Source: Burkholderia sp. 9120
Lineage (GTDB): Bacteria > Pseudomonadota > Gammaproteobacteria > Burkholderiales > Burkholderiaceae
Assembly (NCBI RefSeq): GCF_000745015.1
Contig: NZ_JQNA01000002.1
Location: 3,906,001-3,970,000, forward strand
DNA length: 64,000 nt
Direction of reading: 5' to 3'
Shown here: piece by piece, positions 8,155-17,148 of the stretch
How the letters are laid out: each line of letters opens with the position of its first letter
How positions within the stretch are numbered: the first letter of the stretch is position 1
Program-made: the position numbers and the translations under genes
Notes under the pieces: generated by a model
Databases searched by the model: none
What the model saw: only the letters and a program-made list of their open reading frames with translations
Told to the model about the DNA's origin: nothing

Positions 8155-9321
8155 ATGAATTTCGATCTCACCGAAGACCAGCTCTCGATCCAGGCCGCGA
8201 TCGAAAAGCTCTGCGAAAAATACGATGACGAGTACTGGCTCGCGCGCGATCGCGACGGCGGCTTTCCGCACGACTTTCATCGCACGCTGGCCGACGCGGG
8301 CTGGCTCGGCATTGCGATGTCGCCGGACTACGGCGGCTCGGGCCTCGGCATGACCGAAGCGGCGCTGATGATGCGCACCATCAGCGGCTCGGGCGCGGGG
8401 TTGTCGGGGGCGTCGGCGGTGCATATGAATATCTTCGGCTTGAACCCCGTGCAGGTATTCGGCAACGACGCGCAGAAGCGCCGCTTCCTGCCGCCGCTGA
8501 TCGACGGCCGCGACAAGGCCTGCTTCGCGGTCACCGAACCGGACGCTGGTCTCGACACCACGCATCTGAAAACCCAGGCCGTGCGCGACGGCGACCACTA
8601 CGTGCTGACCGGCCGCAAGATCTGGATCTCGACCGCGCAGGTGGCGAGCAAGATGCTGATCATCGCGCGCACTACGCCATTGGAGCAGTGCGCGAAACCG
8701 ACCGACGGCCTCACGCTGTTCTATACGGATCTGGATCGCGAGCGCGTGGAAGTGCGCGAGATCGAGAAGATGGGCCGCAAGGCGGTCGATTCGAACATGC
8801 TGTTCATCGACAATCTGCGGGTGCCGGTTGAAGACCGTATCGGCGACGAAGGCGCGGGCTTTCGCTATCTGTTGCACGGCCTGAACCCGGAGCGGATTCT
8901 GATCGCCGCCGAAGCGATCGGCCTCGGTCAGGCGGCACTGAAGCGCGCCACGCAATATGCGAAGGAGCGCGTGGTGTTCGGACGGCCGATCGGCCAGAAC
9001 CAGGGCATTCAGCATCCGCTCGCGCAGGCATGGATGCAACTCGAAGCGGCCAATCTGATGGTGTTCAAGGCGGCCGCGTTGTACGACGCCGGTCAGCCGT
9101 GCGGCGCAGAAGCCAACGCCGCCAAATACCTCGCCGCCGAAGCCGCGTTCCAGTCGTGTCAGACGGCGATCGCCACGCTCGGCGGGATGGGTTACGCGAA
9201 GGAATATCACGTCGAACGCTATCTGCGGGAGTGTATGATTCCGAGGCTCGCGCCCGTGAGTCCGCAGATGATTCTGTGTTTCATCGCGGAGAAAGTCCTG
9301 GGCCTGCCGAAGTCGTATTGA
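8155..9321 (+). CDS. Acyl-CoA dehydrogenase, isovaleryl/long-chain-like catalytic Glu position
   Basis: 388 aa, standard length. Signatures are FAVTEPDAG in the FAD/acyl region, a middle beta domain, and the C-terminal helix GGMGYAKEYHVERYLRE. The usual catalytic Glu of the YEGT motif is missing: the aligned stretch is RLAPVSPQ with Pro367. A Glu at 246 in GLNPERIL matches the alternative catalytic position used by isovaleryl-CoA and long-chain acyl-CoA dehydrogenases. It should introduce a C2-C3 double bond into an acyl-CoA, passing electrons to ETF. It lies 51 bp after the transporter gene and probably shares its operon. Confidence 0.9.
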   Translation: MNFDLTEDQLSIQAAIEKLCEKYDDEYWLARDRDGGFPHDFHRTLADAGWLGIAMSPDYGGSGLGMTEAALMMRTISGSGAGLSGASAVHMNIFGLNPVQVFGNDAQKRRFLPPLIDGRDKACFAVTEPDAGLDTTHLKTQAVRDGDHYVLTGRKIWISTAQVASKMLIIARTTPLEQCAKPTDGLTLFYTDLDRERVEVREIEKMGRKAVDSNMLFIDNLRVPVEDRIGDEGAGFRYLLHGLNPERILIAAEAIGLGQAALKRATQYAKERVVFGRPIGQNQGIQHPLAQAWMQLEAANLMVFKAAALYDAGQPCGAEANAAKYLAAEAAFQSCQTAIATLGGMGYAKEYHVERYLRECMIPRLAPVSPQMILCFIAEKVLGLPKSY

Positions 9322-9338
9322 AGTCTCTCCCAATCGCC

Positions 9339-10097
9339 ATGGATGTCAAACTCGTTGCCCGCACGCTGGACCTGTTCGAACTGTTTGCTGTCGAGCAACG
9401 GCCGCTGCCGCTCACCGAGCTGGCGCGTTTGCTGAACGTACCGATGTCGAGCTGCCTCGCGCTGGCTCGCACGCTGGTGAGCCGCGGCTATCTCTACGAA
9501 GTCAGAAAGCGCGGCGGCTACTATCCGACCCGGCGTTTGCAGATGCTTGCGAGCGCAATCAACGCGGTCGATCCGATTGTCGAGATGGTGCATCCGCGGC
9601 TGGTTCAATTGCGCGACGCAAGCGGTGAGACTACCGTGCTCGGCAAGATTCAAGGCACGGCGGTGGTGTATCTCGACGTGGTGGAATCCACCAAGGCGAT
9701 TCGCTATACGCGTGCGCCCGGCGAGTTGCGGCCCTTGCATGCGAACTCGATCGGCAAGGCGATTTTCGGCGAACTGGATGCGGCGGCGCAGCAGGCGCTC
9801 GGCGCGCAATTGTCGTTCGACCACTTCACCGCCGCGACGGTCGCCGATCTGCCCGCGCTGATTGCGCAGGCCGCGGCGGCCAAAGCGCAAGGCTGGTGCG
9901 CCAATCTCGGCGAAAGCGCGCCGGAGTTGTCGGCGGTGGCCGTGGCAGTGACGATAGGCGGCGACCTGTACGGGTTGTCGGTGGTGGGTCCGACCGAGCG
10001 CATCCAGAAAGATCAGAACGCCCACGCCGCGGAATTGATGCGCGTGAAACAGGCGATCGAAGCGCAGGAGTCGGAGCCGCAGGAACCCCAGGCGTAG
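9339..10097 (+). CDS. IclR-family transcriptional regulator
   Basis: 252 aa. An N-terminal winged helix-turn-helix (ARTLDLFELFAVEQRPLPL, then LLNVPMSSCLALARTL) is followed by the IclR effector domain ending near GLSVVGPTERIQ. The start is placed at ATG 9339, where the HTH begins; a TTG at 9318 overlapping the stop of the preceding gene is also possible. It is 17 bp downstream of the acyl-CoA dehydrogenase gene, so it is likely co-transcribed with, and controls, the CoA-transferase/CitMHS/dehydrogenase operon in response to its substrate. Confidence 0.88.
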   Translation: MDVKLVARTLDLFELFAVEQRPLPLTELARLLNVPMSSCLALARTLVSRGYLYEVRKRGGYYPTRRLQMLASAINAVDPIVEMVHPRLVQLRDASGETTVLGKIQGTAVVYLDVVESTKAIRYTRAPGELRPLHANSIGKAIFGELDAAAQQALGAQLSFDHFTAATVADLPALIAQAAAAKAQGWCANLGESAPELSAVAVAVTIGGDLYGLSVVGPTERIQKDQNAHAAELMRVKQAIEAQESEPQEPQA

Positions 10098-10471
10098 CCC
10101 GCTTCGTCTTCAACCGACAATCACACCACCCGAACCGACTTTCTGCCTGGCCGCGCGGTAGTCAATGCGGCCGTTTACCTCTACCATGCAGGCAGCCAAA
10201 CGGCAGCGTTCCTCCGTTGAACGCGCGCTCCGCAATTCATGAGCGTGACGCCGTGGCGATTCCACCATCGATTCCCGTTATTCGCTTCGAATAGTCATGT
10301 CGAGGCGCCCTTGAGATTCATCGGCGCTTCGCGCATCCGTCATAGAACTGTAGGGCGCGGGGCATACGGTGCCGGTAAGGGCATCGCGTCGGCGCGCCGC
10401 ACGAACGGTTTGAACGAGCACGCTTCATCCCCCTGCCGGCAACGGCAGACTTCACCAAAAGGAGTCAGCAG
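10098..10471. other. Intergenic region upstream of the alpha/beta hydrolase
   Basis: No gene recognised. A 15-base inverted repeat TATTCG-CTT-CGAATA at 10279-10293 is the only clear structure and could be an operator. The ribosome site AAAGGAGTC lies just before the next gene. Confidence 0.45.
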
Positions 10472-11293
10472 ATGAGCACGATCAAGACGAAAGACGGTAC
10501 GGACATTTTCTACAAGGATTGGGGCAAGGGCCGCCCGGTTGTGTTCTCGCACGGCTGGCCGTTGACGGCGGACGCGTGGGACGCGCAAATGCTGTTTCTC
10601 GGCAGCAAAGGGTTCCGCGTGATCGCGCACGACCGCCGCGGTCATGGCCGTTCGGCGCAACCGTGGGACGGCAACGACATGGACACCTACGCCGACGACC
10701 TCGCGGCGCTGATCGAGCATCTCGACCTGCAGGACGCGACGCTCGTCGGCCATTCGACCGGCGGTGGGGAAGTGGCGCATTACATCGGCCGGCATGGCAC
10801 GCAGCGGGTGGCGAAGGCCGTGCTGATCGGCGCGGTGCCGCCGCTGATGCTGAAAACGGAAGGCAATCCTATCGGCCTGCCGATCGATGTGTTCGACGGT
10901 ATCCGCAAAGGCGTGGTGGACGACCGCTCGCAGTTTTTCAAGGATCTGGCGGTGCCGTTCCACGGCTATAACCGTCCGAACGCGAAGGTCTCGCAAGGCG
11001 TGATCGATTCGTTCTGGCGTCAAGGCATGGCCGGTTCGATCAAAGGCCTGTACGACTGCATCAAGCAGTTCTCCGAAGTCGATTACACGGAAGACCTGAA
11101 GAAGATCGACGTGCCGACGCTGGTGCTGCATGGCGACGACGACCAGATCGTGCCGATCGACGCGGCGGGACGGCAGACGGCGAAGATCGTGAAGAACGCC
11201 ACGCTGAAGGTGTATGCGGGCGGACAGCACGGTATGTGTGTCGTCGAGGCCGATAAGGTGAATGCCGATTTGCTGGAGTTTATCGGCTCGTAA
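10472..11293 (+). CDS. Alpha/beta hydrolase, non-haem chloroperoxidase type
   Basis: 273 aa, typical length. Features are the oxyanion [10 protein letters not shown] segment, the nucleophile elbow GHSTGGGE (S95), an acid in HGDDDQIVP and the final His in GGQHGM. This subgroup (Cpo/Bpo-like) is known for cofactor-free haloperoxidase/perhydrolase activity but physiologically often acts as an esterase. A strong AAAGGAG site precedes ATG 10472. It stands alone between unrelated genes, so its substrate is not indicated. Confidence 0.9.
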   Translation: MSTIKTKDGTDIFYKDWGKGRPVVFSHGWPLTADAWDAQMLFLGSKGFRVIAHDRRGHGRSAQPWDGNDMDTYADDLAALIEHLDLQDATLVGHSTGGGEVAHYIGRHGTQRVAKAVLIGAVPPLMLKTEGNPIGLPIDVFDGIRKGVVDDRSQFFKDLAVPFHGYNRPNAKVSQGVIDSFWRQGMAGSIKGLYDCIKQFSEVDYTEDLKKIDVPTLVLHGDDDQIVPIDAAGRQTAKIVKNATLKVYAGGQHGMCVVEADKVNADLLEFIGS

Positions 11294-11418
11294 GTGCGGA
11301 GAAGCGGGCGCGGGGTTGTGGGGCCGCGTCCGCGGAGTTTGCTGGTTTCAGCGGCCGATCAACGGCTCATGTCCCGGCACCCCTGCGTGCTGGTTCGCAC
11401 GGACAGCCGCTCAGCCGC

Positions 11419-12039
11419 TCAGACCGTCGGCCAGCCAATACGCGCCGCGCGCCGCAGCGAAGAGCGCACCACCAGGCGGTGAAACGGCGCGATCGCGAGA
11501 ATATAAAAACGCCCGAGGCCGTTGTGGCAATGCACGACGGTCGAGAGGATCAGATAGCGCGACTGAGCGCCGTCCGACTCGCGCGTTTGCTGCAGCACGG
11601 ACACCCGGAAATCCAGATGGTTGTCGTTCTCGCCGAGAATGATCTCGCTCGCGCTGCGCGTGTAGATTCTGAAAAATTCGACGCGTTCGCACGAGCCCGG
11701 CGAGGTCTCGGTGCGCAACTGCCGCGTCGTCTTGAGCCCGAAGCGGCCAACGATCGCATCGCGCAAGCTCATCAACTTGCCCACCCAGCCCGCCTGATGC
11801 TCGAACAGAAAGCGCGCGAGCAGTTCGGGATCGTCGATGGCGTTGTCCGGCAGGCGGACCGCGTACGCGTCGGCGAGGTCCGGCGTGTGGTACAGACCGC
11901 TGACGGCGGATTCCACCGGCACGGCGACGGGGAGCACAGAGCTAAGGGCGTTGGGCATGGTGACGTGCTGCGCTGAAAAGTAGTCGGGCGCGAAGGGCGC
12001 GTTTGCTCCCGCGGCGGTGTATTGCGCGTTGCGCAACAC
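11419..12039 (-). CDS. DUF2867-family protein
   Basis: 206 aa, likely cytosolic. The family pattern is seen in [14 protein letters not shown], a central [19 protein letters not shown] and the C-terminal [24 protein letters not shown]2867 proteins resemble SRPBCC/lipid-binding-like modules and are often fused to NAD(P)-binding domains, but no function is established to my knowledge. The start at GTG 12039 has no good ribosome site; ATG 11958 is an alternative. Converges with the preceding hydrolase. Confidence 0.75.
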   Translation of the reverse strand: MLRNAQYTAAGANAPFAPDYFSAQHVTMPNALSSVLPVAVPVESAVSGLYHTPDLADAYAVRLPDNAIDDPELLARFLFEHQAGWVGKLMSLRDAIVGRFGLKTTRQLRTETSPGSCERVEFFRIYTRSASEIILGENDNHLDFRVSVLQQTRESDGAQSRYLILSTVVHCHNGLGRFYILAIAPFHRLVVRSSLRRAARIGWPTV

Positions 12040-12379
12040 AGGGCGGTCTTGCTTGAGCGCACTCAGTCTACTCGCGGTTGCGTGCCGCCGGCTTGAACCG
12101 AAACGACATGAGGCGGGCAGGTGGTGGATTTTTGCCGAAAAATCACCGCCTTAGTTATATGACGTCACATAAATTGATTGAACGTATCTCGTTGTTTATC
12201 AAATAGAAATTCTTGTTGTCTATAGCAGAATAAGGGTAAGTGCCTGGTTGAAATCTGGTCTCCGTTCGTCGATAGTACGTTATCGTACAACTAAGACGAA
12301 GATTCGTAGGCGAAACAGCCGCGCTTCTACCGCAGGTTGTCATCCAGCCAGATCGCGCGCGGCGCAGTAAAGGAACCTT
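12040..12379. other. Divergent promoter region upstream of uronate dehydrogenase 1
   Basis: Markedly AT-richer than its surroundings from about 12145 to 12300. It contains the 8-base palindrome TGACGTCA (12160-12167) and the operator-like inverted repeat at 12275-12288. A 62-codon minus-strand frame here has no ribosome site or recognisable motif and was not called. Confidence 0.6.
12275..12288. promoter_or_regulatory. Uronate-regulon operator candidate (site A)
   Basis: GTACG-TTAT-CGTAC, a perfect five-base inverted repeat with a four-base spacer, 92 bp upstream of uronate dehydrogenase 1. It is the best copy of the motif repeated at 18964, 19082, 25783, 25885 and 29657. A probable site for the FadR-family regulator at 22412-23155. 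Confidence 0.7.
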
Positions 12380-13228
12380 ATGAAGAAGATTGCCCTGAGT
12401 GGCGCCGGTGGTCAGCTAGGCGCCGTGGTGCGCGCGGCGTGGGTCGCACGCGGTACGCCGTTGCGTTCGGCCGCGGGCTCGAAGCCGCTTACGCCGCTGC
12501 TGGATGGCGAGGACGTGATGCACGGCGATCTGCGCGACCCGGCGATCGTCGATCGTCTGCTGGACGGTGTGGATGTGCTGATTCATTTCGCGGGGACCAG
12601 CGTGGAGCGTCCGCTGCCCGAAATCATCGACAACAATCTGCGCGCGCTGGTCGAAGTCTACGAAGGCGCGCGCCGCCAAGGCGTGCGGCGCATCGTGTTC
12701 GCCAGTTCGAATCACGCGATCGGCATGTACCCGGTCACCGAGCATCTCGAACTCGACTGCGCGCTGCGTCCGGACGGTTTCTACGGCCTGAGCAAGGTGT
12801 GGGGCGAAGCGCTGGCGCGCATGTACTGGGACAAGCACGGTATCGAAAGCATTTGCGTGCGGATCGGCAGTTGCCTCGAGCGGCCGACCGAGCCGCGCCA
12901 TCTGAGCACCTGGTTCGGTCATCGCGATCTGCTGCATTTTCTCGACCGTTGCGTCGACGCGGAAGAGGTCGGCTTCCTGACGATCTGGGGCGTGTCCGCC
13001 AACACGCGTAGCTGGTGGGACAACAGCGGCGCCGAGCGTCTGGGCTATCAGCCGACGCAGGACGCCGAAGCCTTCGCCGAACAGATTCTCGCGCGTCCGA
13101 ATCCGCTCGATGCGTTGGGTCAGCGCTTCCAGGGCGGTAGCTTCGTCGGTATCGACTATTCGCGCAAGGACGAGGGCGCCGGTTCCGATCGTTCCGGTTC
13201 GGCCGCGTCAGCAGCCCGGCCCGTTTGA
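12380..13228 (+). CDS. udh: Uronate dehydrogenase (paralogue 1)
   Basis: 282 aa, extended SDR fold. NAD-binding GAGGQLG at 8-14, FASSNHAIG, and catalytic Y135/K139 in FYGLSK. The late segment WGVSANTRSWWDNS closely resembles characterised Agrobacterium-type Udh by memory. The enzyme oxidises D-galacturonate or D-glucuronate at C1 to the aldarolactone with NAD+. AAAGGA precedes the ATG. It is followed 28 bp later by an MFS uronate-type transporter, and the pair is preceded by operator site A. A second, more divergent Udh is at 27586-28428. The C-terminal about 15 residues (Ser/Gly-rich) are additional. Confidence 0.87.
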   Translation: MKKIALSGAGGQLGAVVRAAWVARGTPLRSAAGSKPLTPLLDGEDVMHGDLRDPAIVDRLLDGVDVLIHFAGTSVERPLPEIIDNNLRALVEVYEGARRQGVRRIVFASSNHAIGMYPVTEHLELDCALRPDGFYGLSKVWGEALARMYWDKHGIESICVRIGSCLERPTEPRHLSTWFGHRDLLHFLDRCVDAEEVGFLTIWGVSANTRSWWDNSGAERLGYQPTQDAEAFAEQILARPNPLDALGQRFQGGSFVGIDYSRKDEGAGSDRSGSAASAARPV

Positions 13229-13256
13229 GCGGTCAGAGAGTCGAGGAGACGTAGTC

Positions 13257-14555
13257 ATGAAAATCAAGGGCATCCGCTGGTGGATGGTCAGTCTGGTCGC
13301 GGCCGGACTCATCATCAATTACCTCGCGCGCAATACGTTGTCGGTAGCGGCGCCGACGTTGATGAAGGATCTCAACATCACCACCGCGCAGTACGCGAAC
13401 GTGGTGGTCGCGTGGCAGCTCTGTTACGCGTTCATGCAGCCGGTCGCGGGCTTCGTGCTCGATACCGTCGGCACCAAACTTGGTTTCGCGGTGTTCGCGC
13501 TGGCGTGGTCGCTGGCATGCGCCGCGGCGGCGTGGTCGACCGGTTGGCGCAGCCTGGCGTTCTTTCGCGGCGTGCTCGGTCTGGCCGAGGCGGCCGGCAT
13601 TCCGGCTGGCGTGAAGGCAACCAGCGAATGGTTTCCCGCCAAAGAACGCTCAGTCGCGATCGGCTGGTTCAACATCGGTTCGTCGATCGGTGCGCTGCTG
13701 GCGCCGCCGCTGGTGGTGTGGGCGTTGTTGCACGGCGAGTGGCAACTGGCGTTCGTGATCGTCGGCGTGGCGGGGATCGTCTGGAGCGTACTGTGGATGG
13801 TGCTCTACAAGCATCCGCGCCAGCAGAAGCTGCTGGGCGATGCGGAACGCGACTACATTCTGAGCGGCCAGGAAGCGAAGCATAGCGACGATGTCGGCGC
13901 CGTGAAGCGCAGCCGCTTCGCGATGCTCGGCAGCCGCGATTTCTGGGCGATCGGCATTCCGCGCATTCTGTCCGAGCCGGCATGGCAGACCTTCAACGCA
14001 TGGATTCCGCTGTACATGATGACCGAGCGTCACATGAACCTGAAGGAAGTCGCGCTGTATGCGTGGATGCCGTTCCTCGCCGCGGATATCGGTTGCGTGC
14101 TCGGCGGCTATCTGAGCCCGCTGTTTCACAAGTACGCGAAGGTCTCGCTGTTCACGTCGCGCAAGCTGGTGTTCGTGGTCGGCGCGCTGTGCATGATCGG
14201 ACCGGCGTGCGTGGGTCTGGTCGCGAGTCCTTACGCGGCGGTGGCGTTGCTGTGCGTTGGTGGCTTCGCGCATCAGACCTTGTCGGGTGCGCTGTACGCG
14301 ATCACGTCGGATATGTTTGGCAAGAACGAAGTCGCTACTGCAACCGGCATGGGCGGCATGGCGGGCTATCTCGGCGCCGCAGCGTTTACCGCGCTGTTCG
14401 GTGTGCTGGTGACCCGGATCGGTTACAGCCCGTTGTTCGTCGTGCTGGCGGTGTTCGATATCGTGGCCGCCGGTGTGGTTTGCCTGCTGGCGAAGAGCCC
14501 CGAAAAAGCGCCGCCCGAGCCGCATTGGGCGGCCGCGGGAGCGGTGGCGAAGTGA
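13257..14555 (+). CDS. MFS transporter, hexuronate (ExuT-like) type
   Basis: 432 aa with 12 predicted membrane helices. The start IRWWMVSLVAAGLIINYLA and the NTLSVAAPTLMKDL segment are typical of the anion:cation symporter group that includes ExuT. ATG 13257 follows GAGGAGAC and the gene is 28 bp after udh 1. It most likely brings in galacturonate and/or glucuronate released by the polygalacturonase encoded next to it. A strong terminator follows. Confidence 0.85.
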   Translation: MKIKGIRWWMVSLVAAGLIINYLARNTLSVAAPTLMKDLNITTAQYANVVVAWQLCYAFMQPVAGFVLDTVGTKLGFAVFALAWSLACAAAAWSTGWRSLAFFRGVLGLAEAAGIPAGVKATSEWFPAKERSVAIGWFNIGSSIGALLAPPLVVWALLHGEWQLAFVIVGVAGIVWSVLWMVLYKHPRQQKLLGDAERDYILSGQEAKHSDDVGAVKRSRFAMLGSRDFWAIGIPRILSEPAWQTFNAWIPLYMMTERHMNLKEVALYAWMPFLAADIGCVLGGYLSPLFHKYAKVSLFTSRKLVFVVGALCMIGPACVGLVASPYAAVALLCVGGFAHQTLSGALYAITSDMFGKNEVATATGMGGMAGYLGAAAFTALFGVLVTRIGYSPLFVVLAVFDIVAAGVVCLLAKSPEKAPPEPHWAAAGAVAK

Positions 14556-14576
14556 TTTACGTGCGGAAGTAAAAAA

Positions 14577-14606
14577 TGGGACGCCAGAAGGCGTCCCATT
14601 TTTTTT
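14577..14606. terminator. Bidirectional rho-independent terminator
   Basis: Perfect nine-base arms TGGGACGCC / GGCGTCCCA with an AGAA loop, preceded by six A and followed by eight T. It ends the udh-MFS operon on the plus strand and can also end the polygalacturonase transcript from the minus strand. Confidence 0.95.
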
Positions 14607-14635
14607 GCCGTAGCGGCGAGTTGAACCGGTTGAGC

Positions 14636-14667
14636 GGGAGGCGGGAGGCGGGGTGCGGGGTGCGGGG
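14636..14667 (+). repeat. G-rich 7-bp tandem repeat, potential G-quadruplex
   Basis: Five G-runs of three or four bases (14636-38, 14643-45, 14650-53, 14657-60, 14664-67) separated by three or four bases, with a 7-bp period. It lies between the bidirectional terminator and the stop of the polygalacturonase gene. The G-rich strand is the plus strand. Confidence 0.6.
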
Positions 14668-14748
14668 TGCGGTGAAGCCAACACGTTGCGCCCGCATCGA
14701 AACAACATGCGGTCCGCGGCAGCCTGCACGCCGCGGACCGCGTAATCG

Positions 14749-16944
14749 TCAGCCTGTCAGCGCGCCGTTATACGTCACACCGGCGATCACCACGTTGCTC
14801 AACGTGATGGATTTCACGTTGTCCACGAAGAGCGGTCCCGGCACGGTGGCCGATACCGGTCCTGTGCAGATCGGCGTGCCGAGGTTGCAGTTCGAGATGG
14901 TCACGCCGGTGATTGGCGGTACGGTGGGGATGGGCAACGGACCGTTGTAGTCCGCGGCCACCGGACCCTGTGCGACGATCGCCTGAAAGCACGAACCCGA
15001 CGTCGCCGTGAAGCCCGACGTCAACGCGTAGCTCACCGCACCCGACGTATTGGTCGCGTTCACGTTCGAGATGTTGACGTTGTTGATCGTCGCCGGGTTC
15101 CAGCGCACCGCGTCGCCTGAGGGGCTGTAATCGCAGTCGAACGTGATCAGGCCGCCTTGGCCCGTCGACGGGTTGGCCGCGAGACCGACCGTGCCGGTGC
15201 CGGCGACCGAACCCGGATACGCCGCGCCGAGCGCGCCGCCGCCGTATTTGCCGGTCAGATTCACGCCGTTGGGCAGCGTGACGCCGTTGATCCACACGTT
15301 GTTGATAAACCCGCCACGGTTCATGTTGGTCTTGAAGCGAAGCGCGATGTTCAGCGGATTGCTCGCCCAGTTCGCGTTCTGCATGGTCAGATTGCGGGCG
15401 TAGACGTTCTGCACGCCCGCGCTCATTTCGCTGCCGATCGTGAGACCGCCATGGCCGCTTTGCATCGTGCAGTTCTGGACCACGATGTTCTGCATCGGCC
15501 CGTACTGCGTGTCGAGACACTTGCCGGACTTGATCGCGATGCAGTCGTCGCCGGTATTGAACTGGACGTTCTGCACCAGCACGTAGTTGCAGGCGTCCGG
15601 ATCGAAACCGTCGTTGTTCGGGCCGATACTGTCCGCGAACACGCCGTCGATCAGCACGTTCGTGCAATCGGTCGGATGATGCTGCCAGAACGGCGTGTTC
15701 TGCGTGTGATAGTTCTGCAGCAACACGTTCGTGCAACCGATGAACTCGACCATGCACGGCCGCAGAAAATGGCCGAGACCGAAGACGCGATTCAGCACCG
15801 GCACACCGAGTTCCGACAGCGCCGGCAAATAGTTCTGATCCTGATTCCAGCCGGACGCGGTGAGCAGCGTCATCAGCGTCGTCGTGGTGCCGTCCTGATT
15901 CGTGAACGAGACGTTGGCCTGCGGATTCGTGATCTGCGCGGCGGGTAAACTCGTCAGCGCGGTGTTGCCCGGATAGGTGGCGCCGTTGGCCGAGTAGGCG
16001 GTGGTGCCCGTATTCGCGTCGGCTTGCGAAACCGGTGCGCCGCCCGAAGCCGGTTTCACGTAACCGTACTCGCCGCTGGTGCCTTTGAAGGTCCACCAGC
16101 ACGATGTGGGCGCCTTGGTGCTCAACTGCATCGGCGTCATCGACTGACCGTTGAGGACGCAGGTGTTGTCGTCGGCGGTCAGTGCGATGTTGGTCTGCTG
16201 GTACGCATAGATCGGCGCACCGAAGTTCAGGCAGTCGTTGGCCTGCCAGCGCGACCAGTACAGATTGCCGTTCGCCGTCGTGTACGGACCGCTCTTCGCA
16301 TAGTCGACCGGGTTGGGGCTGAAATAGATCGTGCAACCCGAGCTCAGATGGAAATTCACGTTGCTCAGCAGCACGATCGGGCCGCCGCAATACCAGTTGC
16401 CGGCCGGCACCACGACGCGGCCGCCGCCGGCCGCATGCGCCGCCTGAATCGCGGCATTGAACGCGGCGTACGAATCGTAGACCGTGTCCGTCATGTCGTA
16501 CGGCACCATGATCGTCGAGCCCGGGCTTTGCGGCGAAGCCGCGGCCTGCGTACCGGTCACCCAGGGAATCGTGCCGCCTGGCCATGCGCTGGCCTGAATC
16601 AACGCGGACGCCTGCAGCGTGCGCGCGCCATAGCTCGTCACCTGGAAATCGACCGCCGGGAACATCGACGTCGTGATGCTGGCGAGCTTGTTGATGATCA
16701 CGGTTGCCTGGCCGGTCGGCCCCCAGATCGGGTCCGCCGCCGCGACCGGTGCGCTCGACGCCGGTGTCGTGGAACCCAGCGAACCGCTGCCGCCGCCGCA
16801 TCCGGGCAGGGTCGCGAACAGGCCCGCGCCCGCGGAAGTTCCTGCGAACACGAGAAATGAGCGTCGCTTGGGGGAATTCAGTGTGTCCTGTTCGCGGATT
16901 TTCGATGTCGCCGGGTCGCCGCTGTTTTTATCGTGGATGGCCAC
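14749..16944 (-). CDS. Glycoside hydrolase family 28 polygalacturonase, Tat/lipoprotein signal
   Basis: 731 aa. The N-terminus has a twin-Arg motif KRRSFL (26-31), a hydrophobic stretch and a lipobox-like LPGC (Cys49) followed by Gly/Ser-rich linker, so it is probably exported folded and possibly lipid-anchored. The right-handed beta-helix carries the GH28 set: NDGFD (D445), GDDC (D466/D467), GHG (H498) and RFK (R536/K538). It hydrolyses alpha-1,4 galacturonan (pectate), probably giving galacturonate or oligomers. GTG 16944 was chosen because AAGGAGAC lies upstream; an ATG at 16971 would include this site. Its long N-terminal part (before about residue 130) is larger than in simple GH28 enzymes. 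Confidence 0.9.
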   Translation of the reverse strand: MAIHDKNSGDPATSKIREQDTLNSPKRRSFLVFAGTSAGAGLFATLPGCGGGSGSLGSTTPASSAPVAAADPIWGPTGQATVIINKLASITTSMFPAVDFQVTSYGARTLQASALIQASAWPGGTIPWVTGTQAAASPQSPGSTIMVPYDMTDTVYDSYAAFNAAIQAAHAAGGGRVVVPAGNWYCGGPIVLLSNVNFHLSSGCTIYFSPNPVDYAKSGPYTTANGNLYWSRWQANDCLNFGAPIYAYQQTNIALTADDNTCVLNGQSMTPMQLSTKAPTSCWWTFKGTSGEYGYVKPASGGAPVSQADANTGTTAYSANGATYPGNTALTSLPAAQITNPQANVSFTNQDGTTTTLMTLLTASGWNQDQNYLPALSELGVPVLNRVFGLGHFLRPCMVEFIGCTNVLLQNYHTQNTPFWQHHPTDCTNVLIDGVFADSIGPNNDGFDPDACNYVLVQNVQFNTGDDCIAIKSGKCLDTQYGPMQNIVVQNCTMQSGHGGLTIGSEMSAGVQNVYARNLTMQNANWASNPLNIALRFKTNMNRGGFINNVWINGVTLPNGVNLTGKYGGGALGAAYPGSVAGTGTVGLAANPSTGQGGLITFDCDYSPSGDAVRWNPATINNVNISNVNATNTSGAVSYALTSGFTATSGSCFQAIVAQGPVAADYNGPLPIPTVPPITGVTISNCNLGTPICTGPVSATVPGPLFVDNVKSITLSNVVIAGVTYNGALTG

Positions 16945-17012
16945 GGATGTCTCCTTGCCCTGTGCGGGCATCTGCTAGTCATGTTTGAGGGGATGAGGAT
17001 CGTTGCTTCGGC

Positions 17013-17024
17013 GGAAGCGCTTTC
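17013..17024. promoter_or_regulatory. Possible operator in the polygalacturonase promoter
   Basis: GGAAGCGCTTTC is a near-perfect palindrome about 70 bp upstream of the polygalacturonase start, of the CG-centred kind used by LacI-family regulators. A weak copy of the uronate-regulon motif follows at 17053-17066 (GTAAG-AACG-CTTTA). No LacI gene is in the window. Confidence 0.3.
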
Positions 17025-17148
17025 TTGTTATCAGTGATCCTGACTAGTTGTTGTAAGAACGCTTTAGCGAAAAAAGCCGCGCGCACCGATCCATCCTGTC
17101 TATTGGCATAGAACAGGAGGAGCGGTGCTACGGGTCAGGACTTGCGGC

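Noticed and set aside
12155..12343. 62-codon minus-strand frame in the gap before uronate dehydrogenase 1
   Set aside because: It lies over the AT-rich promoter and operator, has no ribosome site and no recognisable protein features.
14577..14606. Inverted repeat considered as an insertion-sequence end
   Set aside because: The stem with flanking A and T runs is a standard terminator, and no transposase is near.
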